A DNA stretch of 64,000 nt from Salinicoccus sp. Bachu38 (GCF_038561955.2 NZ_CP138333.2:992001-1056000); one strand, 5' to 3'; counted from the first letter of the stretch, positions 16,145 to 25,664 are shown. Notes: generated by a model from the sequence alone, not told the origin. Translations and numbers: made by a program.

Positions 16145-17794
16145 ATGGATAAGATAGATGGAAAAATGTTTAGGAATATGATTTTAAGCGGGGCCGAGAA
16201 TCTTCGGCAGCATGCTGAATATGTGGATTCATTGAACGTCTTCCCTGTTCCCGACGGTGATACGGGTACGAATATGAACCTTTCCATGACTTCAGGTGCA
16301 AATGAGATCGAAGACAGGGAAGATGAACATATCGGTACGGTGGGCAGACACTTCTCAAAAGGCCTGCTGATGGGGGCGCGCGGCAATTCTGGCGTCATAC
16401 TCTCCCAACTGTTCAGAGGTTTTTCCAAAGCAATCGAGGATCAGGATGAAATCGGTGCGGAAGAATTTTCCGCTGCTTTCGAGGCCGGCGTGAAGACGGC
16501 ATACAAAGCAGTGATGAAACCTGTTGAAGGGACGATACTGACAGTGGCCAAGGATTCCGCAGACAGGGCCGGAGAGGCCGCCGGGAAAGAATCTTCCATC
16601 ATCTCCATCATGGAAGCAGTCATCGAAGAGGCGGAAGCTTCCCTGAAAAGGACGCCTGACCTGCTCCCCGTCCTGAAGGAAGTCGGTGTGGTCGATTCAG
16701 GCGGACAGGGCCTTGTCTATGTGTATGAAGGATTCCTTTCCGCCCTGAAGGGCGAAGCCGTTGAAGCCGGCAGCAAGCCGGCCGGCAAGGATACTTTCGT
16801 CAATGATGTCCATGAGTTCGATGATTTCATGTCGGCAGAAGACATCGATTATGGTTTCTGTACGGAATTCATGGTCCGCTTCGAAGCGGACAAGCGGGAG
16901 TTTGACGAAGATGCTTTCCGGCAGGACATGAGTGAATTCGGAGACTCCCTCCTGGTCATCTCGGACGATGAGATCGTCAAGGTACATGTCCACACGGAGA
17001 CGCCTGGCGAAGCGATGACATATGGCGCAAAATATGGTGAACTGATCAAGATGAAGATTGAAAACATGCGTGAACAGTTCAGAGAAATCCAGGAGAAGAA
17101 GGATGCATCCGCAGGCAGAAAGCAGGAAGGGCAGGCCTATGACACCGCCATCATCACTGTTTCTTCAGGCGAAGGCATCAATGAGCTCTTCAGGAGCATC
17201 GGTGCAACGCACATCATCAATGGCGGCCAGACGATGAACCCATCGACGGAGGACATTCTCCGGACCATCGAAGACGAAGATGTGAAGCAGGTCATCATCC
17301 TGCCGAATAACAAGAACATCATCATGGCGGCTGAACAGGCCCGTGATATGCTTGAAATTCCGGCAGTGGTCATTCCGACACGTTCCATACCGGAAGGGCT
17401 GTCGAGCCTCCTCGTCTATTCTCCGGATGAGGATCTTGAGCAGGTCAGGGAAGCGATGGAGGCATCCCTCGAGCATGTGAAGACGGGGCAGGTCACCTAT
17501 GCGGTGAGGGATACGAAGATAGACGGCATGGAAATAAGGAAAAACCAGCATATGGGCATTAAAGATGGTAAAATAACTGGAGCGGACGATTCCCGTGAAG
17601 CAACATTGAAGCAACTGATAGAATCCATGCTTGATGAGGAATCTGAAATTGTAACTGTACTGATTGGTGAGGAAGGTGACGCCGAAGAAGTGGAGCGCAT
17701 CATCTCATCGATTGAACCAGAACATGACGAAGTTGAATTTGAAGTTCATGACGGACAGCAGCCGGTGTATAGTTATCTACTATCTGTAGAATAG
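16145..17794 (+). CDS. fakA: Fatty acid kinase, ATP-binding subunit FakA (YloV)
   Basis: FakA phosphorylates fatty acids held by a FakB protein, giving acyl-phosphate for PlsX/PlsY. The 549 residues begin with a Dak phosphatase-like (DhaL) nucleotide domain: NVFPVPDGDTGTNM carries the Mg-ATP aspartates and GARGNSGVILSQ is its second hallmark. The middle and C-terminal domains are the DAK1-like and EDD-like parts of the YloV family. GGAGGA lies upstream of the ATG. No fakB gene is in this window. Its neighbours Asp23-like, sdaAB and recG are in the Bacillus order. Confidence 0.95.
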   Translation: MDKIDGKMFRNMILSGAENLRQHAEYVDSLNVFPVPDGDTGTNMNLSMTSGANEIEDREDEHIGTVGRHFSKGLLMGARGNSGVILSQLFRGFSKAIEDQDEIGAEEFSAAFEAGVKTAYKAVMKPVEGTILTVAKDSADRAGEAAGKESSIISIMEAVIEEAEASLKRTPDLLPVLKEVGVVDSGGQGLVYVYEGFLSALKGEAVEAGSKPAGKDTFVNDVHEFDDFMSAEDIDYGFCTEFMVRFEADKREFDEDAFRQDMSEFGDSLLVISDDEIVKVHVHTETPGEAMTYGAKYGELIKMKIENMREQFREIQEKKDASAGRKQEGQAYDTAIITVSSGEGINELFRSIGATHIINGGQTMNPSTEDILRTIEDEDVKQVIILPNNKNIIMAAEQARDMLEIPAVVIPTRSIPEGLSSLLVYSPDEDLEQVREAMEASLEHVKTGQVTYAVRDTKIDGMEIRKNQHMGIKDGKITGADDSREATLKQLIESMLDEESEIVTVLIGEEGDAEEVERIISSIEPEHDEVEFEVHDGQQPVYSYLLSVE

Positions 17795-17801
17795 TCATAA
17801 G

Positions 17802-17836
17802 GATCTCATCGGTCGAAGGCGCCGGTGGGGTCTTTT
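17802..17836 (+). terminator. Terminator after fakA
   Basis: GATCTCATCGGT and GCCGGTGGGGTC pair over 12 bases, four of them G-U, followed by five T. The sdaAB ribosome site comes directly after it, so it may only partly stop transcription. Confidence 0.65.
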
Positions 17837-17855
17837 TAAAATTGGAGGCGATTGT

Positions 17856-18521
17856 ATGAAGTATAAAAGTGTATTCGATATCATCGGGCCGGTAATGGTG
17901 GGCCCTTCCTCTTCACATACGGCGGGCGCAGCAAGGATCGGACTGCTTGCACGCAGTTTGTTCGGTGGCCAGCCGGATCATGCAGACATATACCTGTATG
18001 GATCTTTCAAAGATACATACAAAGGGCATGGTACAGATGTTGCGCTCATCGGGGGACTGCTCGGATTCGACACGGATGATGACCGGATCATTACTGCAGA
18101 GGCGCTTGCCAAGGAAGCGTCCATGCAGTACCAGTTCATCGAAATGGAGGAGGAGCGTTCCCATCCGAACACTGCGCTGCTTCACCTTGTGAAGGGCCAG
18201 GAACAGCTGACGGTCGAAGGCATCTCAATCGGCGGCGGCAAAATCGAAGTGGTCAGCATCAATGATTATCCGATCAACCTATCCGGAAACTATCCGGCAC
18301 TGCTGGTGTTCCATAAGGACACTTTCGGAACGATTGCCCGGGTGACGACCATACTGGGAAACAACGAGATCAACGTCAGCCAGATGAATGTGGCCCGCAA
18401 GGAAAAAGGCGATGTTGCCCTGATGACGATCGAGCTCGATGATACAATCGATGGAGCAGTGATAGAAGAGGTGCGCGCGGCATCCGGTGTGGACAGAGTA
18501 ATCGAAATGAAGGAAAGCTAG
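17856..18521 (+). CDS. sdaAB: L-serine dehydratase, iron-sulfur type, beta subunit
   Basis: With SdaAA it deaminates L-serine to pyruvate and ammonia using a [4Fe-4S] cluster. The 221 residues start with FDIIGPVMVGPSSSHTAGAAR, the signature of the subunit, and end with an ACT domain (about 148-221; FGTIARVTTILG). It precedes sdaAA by 10 bases. TTGGAGGCG supports the ATG start. Confidence 0.96.
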   Translation: MKYKSVFDIIGPVMVGPSSSHTAGAARIGLLARSLFGGQPDHADIYLYGSFKDTYKGHGTDVALIGGLLGFDTDDDRIITAEALAKEASMQYQFIEMEEERSHPNTALLHLVKGQEQLTVEGISIGGGKIEVVSINDYPINLSGNYPALLVFHKDTFGTIARVTTILGNNEINVSQMNVARKEKGDVALMTIELDDTIDGAVIEEVRAASGVDRVIEMKES

Positions 18522-18531
18522 GGGGTCAATC

Positions 18532-19404
18532 ATGTTTAAAAGTATTCAGGAATTGATAGATCAGGCAGCATCGGAGAACAAGGCGATTTCAGACGTGATG
18601 ATGGAGCAGGAGATGGCAGTGACGGGCAGGTCCTACCTCGATATCTACAAGGATATGGAGCGGAACCTCGAAGTGATGGAGTCTGCTGTCGAAGAGGGCA
18701 TCGGCGGGGTGGAGAGCACCACCGGCCTGACCGGCATGGACGCGGTCAAGATGAAGAAGTATATCGACAGCGGCAAAGGTCTGAGTGGGGAACTGACACT
18801 TTATGCGATTGCGCATGCAGTCAGCACGAACGAAGTGAATGCGGCCATGGGCAAGATATGTGCCACACCGACCGCCGGATCGGCAGGTGTCGTGCCCGGG
18901 GTCCTATTCGCGATGCGCGAGAAGCATGATATCTCCCGTGAAGAAATGGTGAAGTTCCTCTTCACCTCCGGTGCCTTCGGCTTTGTCGTGGCGAATAATG
19001 CAAGCATCTCCGGTGCGGCCGGCGGATGCCAGGCAGAGGTGGGCAGCGCAAGTGCGATGGCTGCCGCGGCCCTTGTGGAAATGGCCGGGGGGACGCCGGA
19101 GATGAGCGCCCATGGATTTGCGATTGCACTCAAGAATATGCTCGGACTGGTCTGCGACCCCGTTGCCGGACTTGTGGAAGTGCCGTGTGTAAAAAGGAAT
19201 GCCGCAGGGGCAAGCAATGCATTGACGGCAGCAGACATGGCGCTGGCCGGAATCGAATCCAGGATTCCTGCAGACGAAGTGGTCGAAGCGATGTACAAGA
19301 TTGGTCTGACGATGCCTTCTGCGCTCCGGGAGACCGGCCGCGGCGGATTGGCCGGTACACCGACAGGGGAGCGCATCAAGGCCGAGCTTTTCGGTGAACA
19401 GTAA
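18532..19404 (+). CDS. sdaAA: L-serine dehydratase, iron-sulfur type, alpha subunit
   Basis: The catalytic subunit, 290 residues. Conserved pieces include the CATPTAGSAGVVPG region, NASISGAAGGCQAEVG and LGLVCDPVAGLVEVPC, which supply cysteines for the [4Fe-4S] cluster that binds the serine hydroxyl. GGGGGTC precedes the ATG. Its stop TAA overlaps the recG ATG (TAATG), so recG is translated by coupling. Confidence 0.96.
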   Translation: MFKSIQELIDQAASENKAISDVMMEQEMAVTGRSYLDIYKDMERNLEVMESAVEEGIGGVESTTGLTGMDAVKMKKYIDSGKGLSGELTLYAIAHAVSTNEVNAAMGKICATPTAGSAGVVPGVLFAMREKHDISREEMVKFLFTSGAFGFVVANNASISGAAGGCQAEVGSASAMAAAALVEMAGGTPEMSAHGFAIALKNMLGLVCDPVAGLVEVPCVKRNAAGASNALTAADMALAGIESRIPADEVVEAMYKIGLTMPSALRETGRGGLAGTPTGERIKAELFGEQ

Positions 19405-21377
19405 TGCCCGTCATGTACCAGGTGGTCACACCCCCGACACCGATTGAAGACCTGAAGGGTGTCGGTCCAAAACTCCGGGATAAACTTTTGGAACTGGATA
19501 TCAAAGACGTGAATGATGTCGTATTCAACCTTCCGAGCGGGCATGAGAACCTGACAGTCATGGACCTGACGGAAGCTGGACATAATGACAAGGTCACAGT
19601 TTCCGGCACCGTCCAGACGGAACCGGCGCTTGCCTATTTCAGGGGCGGCAAAAACCGGCTGACGGTGTTCATGGAGATCAACGGCATGTATGTCAAGGTT
19701 GTATTCTTCAACCAGCCCTACCTGAAGGACAAACTGAAGGTGGGGGAGACGGTCAAAGTTTCAGGAAAGTTCCAGCGGCACAAGCTTGAGATCAACGCCC
19801 AGAGGCTTGTCTACGATACTTCCGGCGGCTACCGCGTGAAATATTCCCTGGGCGGCGTCATGCACTCGAAGACGTTCCATAAGATTGTTGCGGAAGTATT
19901 CGCAAACTGCATCTTCAATTATGACCTGCCCGAGGACCTGAAGGAGAAATACCGGCTGCTGTCGGTCCGGGAGGCGCTCCGGAGACTTCATTTTCCACAG
20001 AGTCCGCATGATATCAATGAGGCGCGCCGGACGATAAAGTTCTACGAACTTTTCATCTTCCAGCTCCAGCTGATGGAGAAGCGCAAGCGGGAGCGCGTAA
20101 GGAATGAACGGTATATTGTGGACTATGATATCGAGGCGCTGCGCACATTCATCGACACACTGCCTTTTGAACTGACGGACGACCAGAAGAGAAGTGTGAA
20201 CGAGATATGCCGGGACCTCAAGCAGAACGTCTCCATGCACCGCCTGCTGCAGGGGGATGTCGGCAGCGGAAAGACGATTGTTGCGGGAATCGCAAGCTTT
20301 GCGGTGAAGACGATTCAGGAGCAGACGGCGCTGATGGTGCCGACTGAAGTGCTTGCAAACCAGCACTACCAGTCATTCCTTGAAATCTTCGACGGTCTCC
20401 TGAATATCGCCAAGCTGACCGGCAATACATCGAGGAAAGAAAAGATTGGCATACTGGCAGCGCTCGAATCGGGCGAAATCGATCTGATCATCGGGACCCA
20501 TGCACTGATAGAAGAGGACGTCGTCTTCAACAGGCTGTCCCTCATCATCACCGACGAGCAGCACCGTTTCGGCGTCAACCAGAGGAAGCGCCTGAACGAT
20601 CGGGCATATCGGAAGAATGTGCTCTACATGACCGCGACACCGATTCCGAGGACCCTCTCCATCACCACATTCGGTGATATGGACATCTCCATCATCAAGG
20701 AGATGCCGAAGGGCCGGAAACCGGTAGAGACATACTGGCGCCGCTTCGATGAAACGAATGAAGTGCTCAATGCACTGGCGGCCGAAATAAAGAAAGGTCA
20801 CAATGCCTATATCGTGGCACCACTGATAGAGGAGTCGGAAACGCTGGATCTGAAGAATGTCCAGGAGATCTTCCAGTTGTTCACCGACCGCTTCGGCGAG
20901 GAGAACGTCGAACTGGTGCACGGGCGGATGAAACCGGATGAGAAGGATGCCGGCATGCGCCGCTTCGAATCGCACGAGAAGCCGGTGCTCGTGTCGACGA
21001 CGGTCATAGAAGTGGGCATCAATGTACCGAATGCCACCTTCATGGTCATATTCAATGCCGAGCGGTTCGGCCTTTCCACGCTCCATCAGCTGAGGGGCCG
21101 CGTCGGCCGGAGCGACAAGCAGAGCTACTGCGTGCTGATCAGTGATCCGAAGACCGAGAATGCGAAACTCCGCATGGACATCATGACGAGTACGACGGAT
21201 GGTTTCGAACTGAGCGAGCGGGATCTTGAAATGCGTGGGCCGGGGGATTATTTCGGCGTCCGCCAGAGCGGACTGCCCCAGTTCAAGGTGGCGGACCTGG
21301 CCGAGGATTACCGCGTGCTTGAGCATGCCAGGATGAGCGCGATAGAATACAGTGCGAAAATGGAGGCGGACGGATGA
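19404..21377 (+). CDS. recG: ATP-dependent DNA helicase RecG
   Basis: A branched-DNA helicase that rewinds stalled forks and Holliday junctions. In 657 residues: an N-terminal wedge/OB domain (about 10-240), Walker A GDVGSGKT, DEQHRFG for motif II, MTATPIPRTL for motif III, and QLRGRVGRSDKQSYC for motif VI, followed by GDYFGVRQSGLPQF of the TRG region. It is some 25-30 residues shorter at the C terminus than most RecG proteins, where it runs into the next gene with a four-base overlap (ATGA). The key motifs are complete, so I take it to be functional. Confidence 0.95.
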   Translation: MPVMYQVVTPPTPIEDLKGVGPKLRDKLLELDIKDVNDVVFNLPSGHENLTVMDLTEAGHNDKVTVSGTVQTEPALAYFRGGKNRLTVFMEINGMYVKVVFFNQPYLKDKLKVGETVKVSGKFQRHKLEINAQRLVYDTSGGYRVKYSLGGVMHSKTFHKIVAEVFANCIFNYDLPEDLKEKYRLLSVREALRRLHFPQSPHDINEARRTIKFYELFIFQLQLMEKRKRERVRNERYIVDYDIEALRTFIDTLPFELTDDQKRSVNEICRDLKQNVSMHRLLQGDVGSGKTIVAGIASFAVKTIQEQTALMVPTEVLANQHYQSFLEIFDGLLNIAKLTGNTSRKEKIGILAALESGEIDLIIGTHALIEEDVVFNRLSLIITDEQHRFGVNQRKRLNDRAYRKNVLYMTATPIPRTLSITTFGDMDISIIKEMPKGRKPVETYWRRFDETNEVLNALAAEIKKGHNAYIVAPLIEESETLDLKNVQEIFQLFTDRFGEENVELVHGRMKPDEKDAGMRRFESHEKPVLVSTTVIEVGINVPNATFMVIFNAERFGLSTLHQLRGRVGRSDKQSYCVLISDPKTENAKLRMDIMTSTTDGFELSERDLEMRGPGDYFGVRQSGLPQFKVADLAEDYRVLEHARMSAIEYSAKMEADG

Positions 21378-21988
21378 GACATGTCCTGAGACTCTCCGGA
21401 GCCTTGCTGATTGTGGCAGGGCTCCTGCTGTTCTTCTGGCAGGATATCCGGGAGATCTTCATCGACAGGGTAAATGAGCGGGTGATCGAGTCCTACCATG
21501 ATGACGGCAGGCCGGTCGAGGTGAACAGGCTGGAATCTTTTGTCACGGGGGTCGGGGAATCTGCGGCGTATGAAACGGCGGATGTCGCCGGTGTCCTGAG
21601 GATCGGATCTGCGGATATAGCGGAGCCCGTCTTCCGGGGTCCGGTGACCGAAGAAAAGCTGAAGGCCGGGCTGTCGTTCGTCGACGGTACCGATCACGCC
21701 GGGATGCAGAACATCCCCATCGCGGGGCACCGTGTGGAAGGTGCCGGCATCCGCTTCAACCATCTTGACCGGGCCGCCATCGGAGACATCGTCGAGTTTG
21801 AAACTGCAGATGAAGTGCGCAGCTATGAAATTACGGATATATTCGAAGTCGAGCCCTCCCGGGTCGATGTTCTGGACCAGAAGAGGGACCATCCCCAGCA
21901 GCTGACCCTGATCACATGTGAGGACTACAACCCGGAGACGCTCCTTTTTGAAAAGCGTCTGATTGTAAAGGCGACGATAACTGAATAG
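21374..21988 (+). CDS. Class A sortase
   Basis: A transpeptidase that links surface proteins bearing an LPxTG-type signal to the wall. The 204-residue protein has an uncleaved N-terminal membrane helix (about 6-24) and a sortase fold with catalytic H119 (PIAGHR), C182 in the class A TLITC motif, and R195 (FEKRLIV). Y185 also fits the class A pattern. It overlaps the end of recG by four bases, so it is part of that operon. In S. aureus srtA lies elsewhere. No LPxTG substrate is encoded nearby. It could be the housekeeping SrtA or an extra copy. Confidence 0.9.
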   Translation: MRHVLRLSGALLIVAGLLLFFWQDIREIFIDRVNERVIESYHDDGRPVEVNRLESFVTGVGESAAYETADVAGVLRIGSADIAEPVFRGPVTEEKLKAGLSFVDGTDHAGMQNIPIAGHRVEGAGIRFNHLDRAAIGDIVEFETADEVRSYEITDIFEVEPSRVDVLDQKRDHPQQLTLITCEDYNPETLLFEKRLIVKATITE

Positions 21989-21994
21989 CATGCC

Positions 21995-22029
21995 GGCGCA
22001 TGGGCCTTTGGGCACAGCGCCATTTTTTT
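21995..22029 (+). terminator. Terminator after the sortase gene
   Basis: GGCGC and GCGCC close an imperfect hairpin (with a further TG/CA pair) followed by seven T. It separates the recG-sortase operon from the fapR promoter. Confidence 0.6.
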
Positions 22030-22051
22030 GCCATGATATGCTATAAAGTGT

Positions 22052-22080
22052 TTGAAATCGCCAATGCAGTTATATATACT
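22052..22080 (+). promoter_or_regulatory. Promoter of the fapR operon
   Basis: TTGAAA (22052-22057), a 17-base spacer and TATACT (22075-22080) make a good sigma-A promoter. The FapR operator begins five bases downstream, over the expected start site. Confidence 0.8.
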
Positions 22081-22084
22081 GATG

Positions 22085-22101
22085 TTAGTACCAACTACTA
22101 A
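22085..22101 (+). promoter_or_regulatory. FapR operator
   Basis: TTAGTACCAACTACTAA is an inverted repeat (TTAGTA / TACTAA, five-base centre) matching the known 17-bp FapR site. Placed just after the -10 element, it would block the promoter until malonyl-CoA or malonyl-ACP releases FapR. Confidence 0.88.
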
Positions 22102-22114
22102 ATGAGGATGACAT

Positions 22115-22687
22115 ATGGCGAAATATAAAAAAAGAGAACGCCAGGAACTTCTGCTCGAGAAAGTATCGACAGACCCTTTCCTGACTGATGAACGATTGGC
22201 GGAAATGTTTGATGTCAGTATACAGACGATTCGGCTGGATCGGCTCGAGTTGAACATCCCCGAGCTGAGGGAGCGCATCAAGCACGTGGCCCGGGAGGAG
22301 ACGGATAAGATCAGAAGCCTCTCCCTGCAGGAAGTGATCGGGGAAATCATCGATCTGGAGCTCAATCACCATGCACTTTCGCTCTTCATTGTTGAAGAGG
22401 GCCACGTCTTCCAGAAGAACCGGATCGCCCGGGGGCATTATCTGTTCGCCCAGGCCAACTCCCTGTGTGTTGCGGTCATTGATGAGCCGCTGGCACTGAC
22501 GAAGTCGGCCCAGATAGAATTCATCAGGCCGGCCAGACTCGGGGACAAGGTGATTTCAAAGGCGGTCGTCGAAAAGATGGACGGCAGGATTGCCGTCATT
22601 GCGGTCGAATCGAAAATAGAACAGCGCCTCATATTCAAAGGGCGTTTTGAAATGTATTATACAGGTGAAGGTGAAGAGAATGGTTAA
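22115..22687 (+). CDS. fapR: Transcriptional repressor of lipid synthesis FapR
   Basis: A repressor of fatty acid and phospholipid genes that lets go of DNA on binding malonyl-CoA. In 190 residues, a helix-turn-helix lies at about 18-45 (LTDERLAEMFDVSIQTIRLD) and a hot-dog effector domain follows from about 75 to the end. The start has ATGAGGATG upstream. A FapR site overlaps the transcription start, so it should repress itself and the downstream plsX, fabD and fabG. It overlaps plsX by eight bases. Confidence 0.97.
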   Translation: MAKYKKRERQELLLEKVSTDPFLTDERLAEMFDVSIQTIRLDRLELNIPELRERIKHVAREETDKIRSLSLQEVIGEIIDLELNHHALSLFIVEEGHVFQKNRIARGHYLFAQANSLCVAVIDEPLALTKSAQIEFIRPARLGDKVISKAVVEKMDGRIAVIAVESKIEQRLIFKGRFEMYYTGEGEENG

Positions 22688-23663
22688 AATTGCAGTCGAT
22701 CTGATGGGTGGGGACAATGCACCGGAAGAAATCGAAAAAGGCGTACTCCAGGCAGTCGAAGAAGACGGGAGCCTCGAAGTACTATTATTTGGCCTGAAAG
22801 ATGCGTATTCCGGAGATCATCCGCGAGTGGAATTCATAGAAGTCACTGAAAAAATCGAGTCGGAGGACGATCCCGTCCGCTCGGTGAGAAGGAAGAAGGA
22901 CAGCTCACTCGTACGGGCGTGCCGGGCGGTGAAGGACGGTGAGGCGGATGCCTGCATTTCCGCCGGCAACACCGGTGCACTGATGAGCGCAGGGCTGTTC
23001 GTTGTCGGGCGCATCAAAGGTGTGGAGCGCCCTGCAATCGCCACACTGCTGCCGACTACAGGCAAAAGCAAAGAGGGCATGATGCTGCTTGACATGGGTG
23101 CGAATGCCGACAACAAGCCGCAGCATCTCTACCAGTTTGCAGTCATGGCCGACCTCTATATGAGGGAGAATGAGGGACGGAGCAATCCGACCATCGGCCT
23201 GGTAAACAACGGCAGTGAAGCGAACAAGGGAAGCGAACTGACGAAGGAGACGTTCAAACTGCTGGACGAAAGCGGGTTGAACTTCATCGGCAACTTCGAG
23301 ACGCGGGACATACTTTCAGGCAAGGTGGACATAGCAGTGACGGACGGATTCACAGGAAACGTCATCCTGAAGACACTGGAAGGGACCGCGATGGCACTGA
23401 TGGGAGAAGTGAAGCAGGCCTTCCTCAAGAATACGAAGAACAAGCTGGCGGCCCTGGTCCTCAGGAAGGATGTGCAGTCCATCCGGAATCTTCTGGATTA
23501 CCGCCAATATGGCGGTGCGCCGCTGCTCGGTCTGGAGGGCAATGTATTGAAAGCCCATGGGTCGAGCGACAGGGTGGCAATCGTTTCCGCCATCAGGCAG
23601 GCAAAACGCATGGCGGAATCGGACGCGATCACAAAGATAAAAGAAAGAGTGGGGGAAGCATGA
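22680..23663 (+). CDS. plsX: Phosphate acyltransferase PlsX
   Basis: Converts acyl-ACP to acyl-phosphate (and the reverse), feeding PlsY at the first step of phosphatidic acid synthesis. The 327-residue protein opens with IAVDLMGGDNAPE, the family signature, and has SAGNTGALMSAG and DGFTGNV. I chose ATG 22680, within the end of fapR and after GGTGAAGAG; the frame continues 33 bases upstream inside fapR. It overlaps fabD by four bases. Confidence 0.97.
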   Translation: MVKIAVDLMGGDNAPEEIEKGVLQAVEEDGSLEVLLFGLKDAYSGDHPRVEFIEVTEKIESEDDPVRSVRRKKDSSLVRACRAVKDGEADACISAGNTGALMSAGLFVVGRIKGVERPAIATLLPTTGKSKEGMMLLDMGANADNKPQHLYQFAVMADLYMRENEGRSNPTIGLVNNGSEANKGSELTKETFKLLDESGLNFIGNFETRDILSGKVDIAVTDGFTGNVILKTLEGTAMALMGEVKQAFLKNTKNKLAALVLRKDVQSIRNLLDYRQYGGAPLLGLEGNVLKAHGSSDRVAIVSAIRQAKRMAESDAITKIKERVGEA

Positions 23664-24565
23664 AGAAACTGATTCTATTTCCAGGGCAGGGTGCCCAATA
23701 TGGTGGGATGGCAAAAGACATCTATGAAAACTCACCGGAAGGGCGGACGCTCCTCGATGAAGTATTCATGAATGTGGACTTCGACCTCAAGTCGATCATG
23801 TTCGAGGAGGACGAGCGGCTGAACCAGACGGAATATACACAGCCGGCACTGTTTGCCCACAGTCTGGCGGTACTCGCCGCCACGGGCCTGAAGGGTGACA
23901 TCGTCCTTGGCCACAGCCTCGGCGAGCTGCCGGCACTGGTCCATGCAGGCGTCATCAGCGTCAAGGATGGCGTCAGGATCGTTGCAAAGCGCGGTGAACT
24001 GATGTCCCAGAGTACGGGCGGCGGCATGGCGGCTGTCATCGGCATGGAATATGATGCCCTTGTCCGTCTGTGCGAATCGATGTCCGATGCGGAGCGGAAG
24101 ATCCAGCCTGCAAACATCAACGCGCCCGATCAGATCGTCGTATCCGGCGACCGCACGCTGGTCGACGCCTTCGCCGCTGAAGCGAAGGAGAACGGCGCAA
24201 GGCGGGTCATGCCGCTGAACGTTTCCGGCGCCTTCCACTCCCATCTGATGGAACCGGCAAAGGCGGAATTCAGGAAATTCGTCGAAGGCATCACATTCAA
24301 TGAACCGGCCATTCCCGTCATACAGAATGTTTCAGCCAGGGCAGAAACGGATCCGGAAACGATCAAAAGCCAGCTGATCGAGCAGCTGACCAGTCCGGTA
24401 CGCTTCGTCGAATGCATCGAGGCGGCTGCGGAAGCCGGTGTGACGGAAGCGGTCGAAGTGGGTCCGAAGAAAGTATTGAACGGTTTGGTCAGAAAAATAG
24501 ACCGCTCCATCACGACAACGAACATTGATACGATGGAGCAGGTAAAGGAGTTTCAAAATGGGTAG
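23660..24565 (+). CDS. fabD: Malonyl-CoA:ACP transacylase
   Basis: Loads malonate onto ACP for fatty acid elongation. In 301 residues: [11 protein letters not shown] at the start, the nucleophile S86 in GHSLGE, and the catalytic His in [16 protein letters not shown] precedes the ATG, which overlaps the plsX stop. The last codons overlap the fabG start. Confidence 0.97.
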   Translation: MKKLILFPGQGAQYGGMAKDIYENSPEGRTLLDEVFMNVDFDLKSIMFEEDERLNQTEYTQPALFAHSLAVLAATGLKGDIVLGHSLGELPALVHAGVISVKDGVRIVAKRGELMSQSTGGGMAAVIGMEYDALVRLCESMSDAERKIQPANINAPDQIVVSGDRTLVDAFAAEAKENGARRVMPLNVSGAFHSHLMEPAKAEFRKFVEGITFNEPAIPVIQNVSARAETDPETIKSQLIEQLTSPVRFVECIEAAAEAGVTEAVEVGPKKVLNGLVRKIDRSITTTNIDTMEQVKEFQNG

Positions 24566-25295
24566 CATCGCACTAGTTACAGGTGCCTCACGCGGCATCG
24601 GGAGAAGCATCGCACTGAAGCTTGGCAAAGAGGGATATACGGTCATCGTGAACTATTCCGGTTCGAAGGACAGGGCAGAAGCGGTCGTGTCGGAGATCGA
24701 GGCGGCAGGCGGCAGCGCAGAAGCACTCCAGTGCCAGGTCCAGAATTTCGATGAAGTGAAATCGATGGTCAAGCACATCACGGATACGCACGGTTCCATC
24801 GATCTTGTCGTCAATAATGCAGGTGTCACGAAGGACAACCTGCTGATGCGCATGAAGGAGGCGGAATGGGACCAGGTGGTCGACGTCAACCTCAAGGGGA
24901 CATTCAATGTCATCCAGAACGTCGCCCGTCCGATGATCCGCCAGAAGGGCGGCAGGATCATCAACATCTCAAGCATCGTCGGGTCCCTCGGCAATGCGGG
25001 ACAGACGAACTATGTCGCCTCCAAGGCGGGCATCGACGGTATGACGAAATCCGTTGCGAGGGAGCTGGCACCGAAAGGCATCACGGTGAATTCAGTCGCA
25101 CCGGGCTTCATCGAAAGCGACATGACCGATGTCCTGTCCGATGATGTAAAGTCACAGATGCTTGCACAGATTCCGTTGAACCATTTCGGCAATACTGATG
25201 ATATTGCGGAGACGGTGGCATTCCTTGCATCCGGGTCGGCGCGCTACATCACCGGCCAGACGATTCATGTAAATGGTGGTATGTACATGGGCTAG
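24558..25295 (+). CDS. fabG: 3-oxoacyl-ACP reductase
   Basis: The NADPH-dependent ketoreductase of type II fatty acid synthesis. The 245-residue short-chain dehydrogenase has TGASRGIG (8-15) for cofactor binding, NNAGVT, the catalytic Ser in INISSIVG, and YxxxK in NYVASKAG. The C-terminal NGGMYMG ending is typical of FabG. AAAGGAG lies upstream. Confidence 0.97.
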   Translation: MGSIALVTGASRGIGRSIALKLGKEGYTVIVNYSGSKDRAEAVVSEIEAAGGSAEALQCQVQNFDEVKSMVKHITDTHGSIDLVVNNAGVTKDNLLMRMKEAEWDQVVDVNLKGTFNVIQNVARPMIRQKGGRIINISSIVGSLGNAGQTNYVASKAGIDGMTKSVARELAPKGITVNSVAPGFIESDMTDVLSDDVKSQMLAQIPLNHFGNTDDIAETVAFLASGSARYITGQTIHVNGGMYMG

Positions 25296-25329
25296 ACCCT
25301 ATGGTACCATTGGAGGGAGGTGAAGAATA

Positions 25330-25569
25330 ATGGCAAAAAACTTTGACAAAGTAAAAGACATCATCGTGGACAAACTTGGAATCGATGAAGAAAAAGTGAC
25401 GAGAGAAGCATCTTTCAAGGATGACCTTGGTGCGGACTCTTTAGATATCGCTGAGCTTGTCATGGAACTTGAAGATGAGTTCGAAATGGAAATTCCGGAT
25501 GAGGAAGCTGAAAAGATCAACACTGTAGGCGACGCTCTGGATTACATCGACAAACTGGAAGCGAAGTAA
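25330..25569 (+). CDS. acpP: Acyl carrier protein
   Basis: A 79-residue, very acidic carrier. The phosphopantetheine attachment serine is S37 in GADSLDIAE. It carries acyl chains for FabD, FabG and PlsX encoded just upstream. GGAGGGAGGTG is a very strong ribosome site, in keeping with the high level of ACP needed. A terminator follows. Confidence 0.98.
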   Translation: MAKNFDKVKDIIVDKLGIDEEKVTREASFKDDLGADSLDIAELVMELEDEFEMEIPDEEAEKINTVGDALDYIDKLEAK

Positions 25570-25571
25570 TG

Positions 25572-25606
25572 ATAAAATCCACTTTTCGGAGTGGATTTTA
25601 TTTTTG
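25572..25606 (+). terminator. Terminator after acpP
   Basis: ATAAAATCCACT and AGTGGATTTTAT pair across a short TTTCGG-type loop, followed by T-rich sequence. It ends the FapR-regulated operon. Confidence 0.9.
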
Positions 25607-25664
25607 TGTCAAAACTTTTATTCACATGGATAATCGTATAAAATGAATGGAATGGGAGGCGGAA

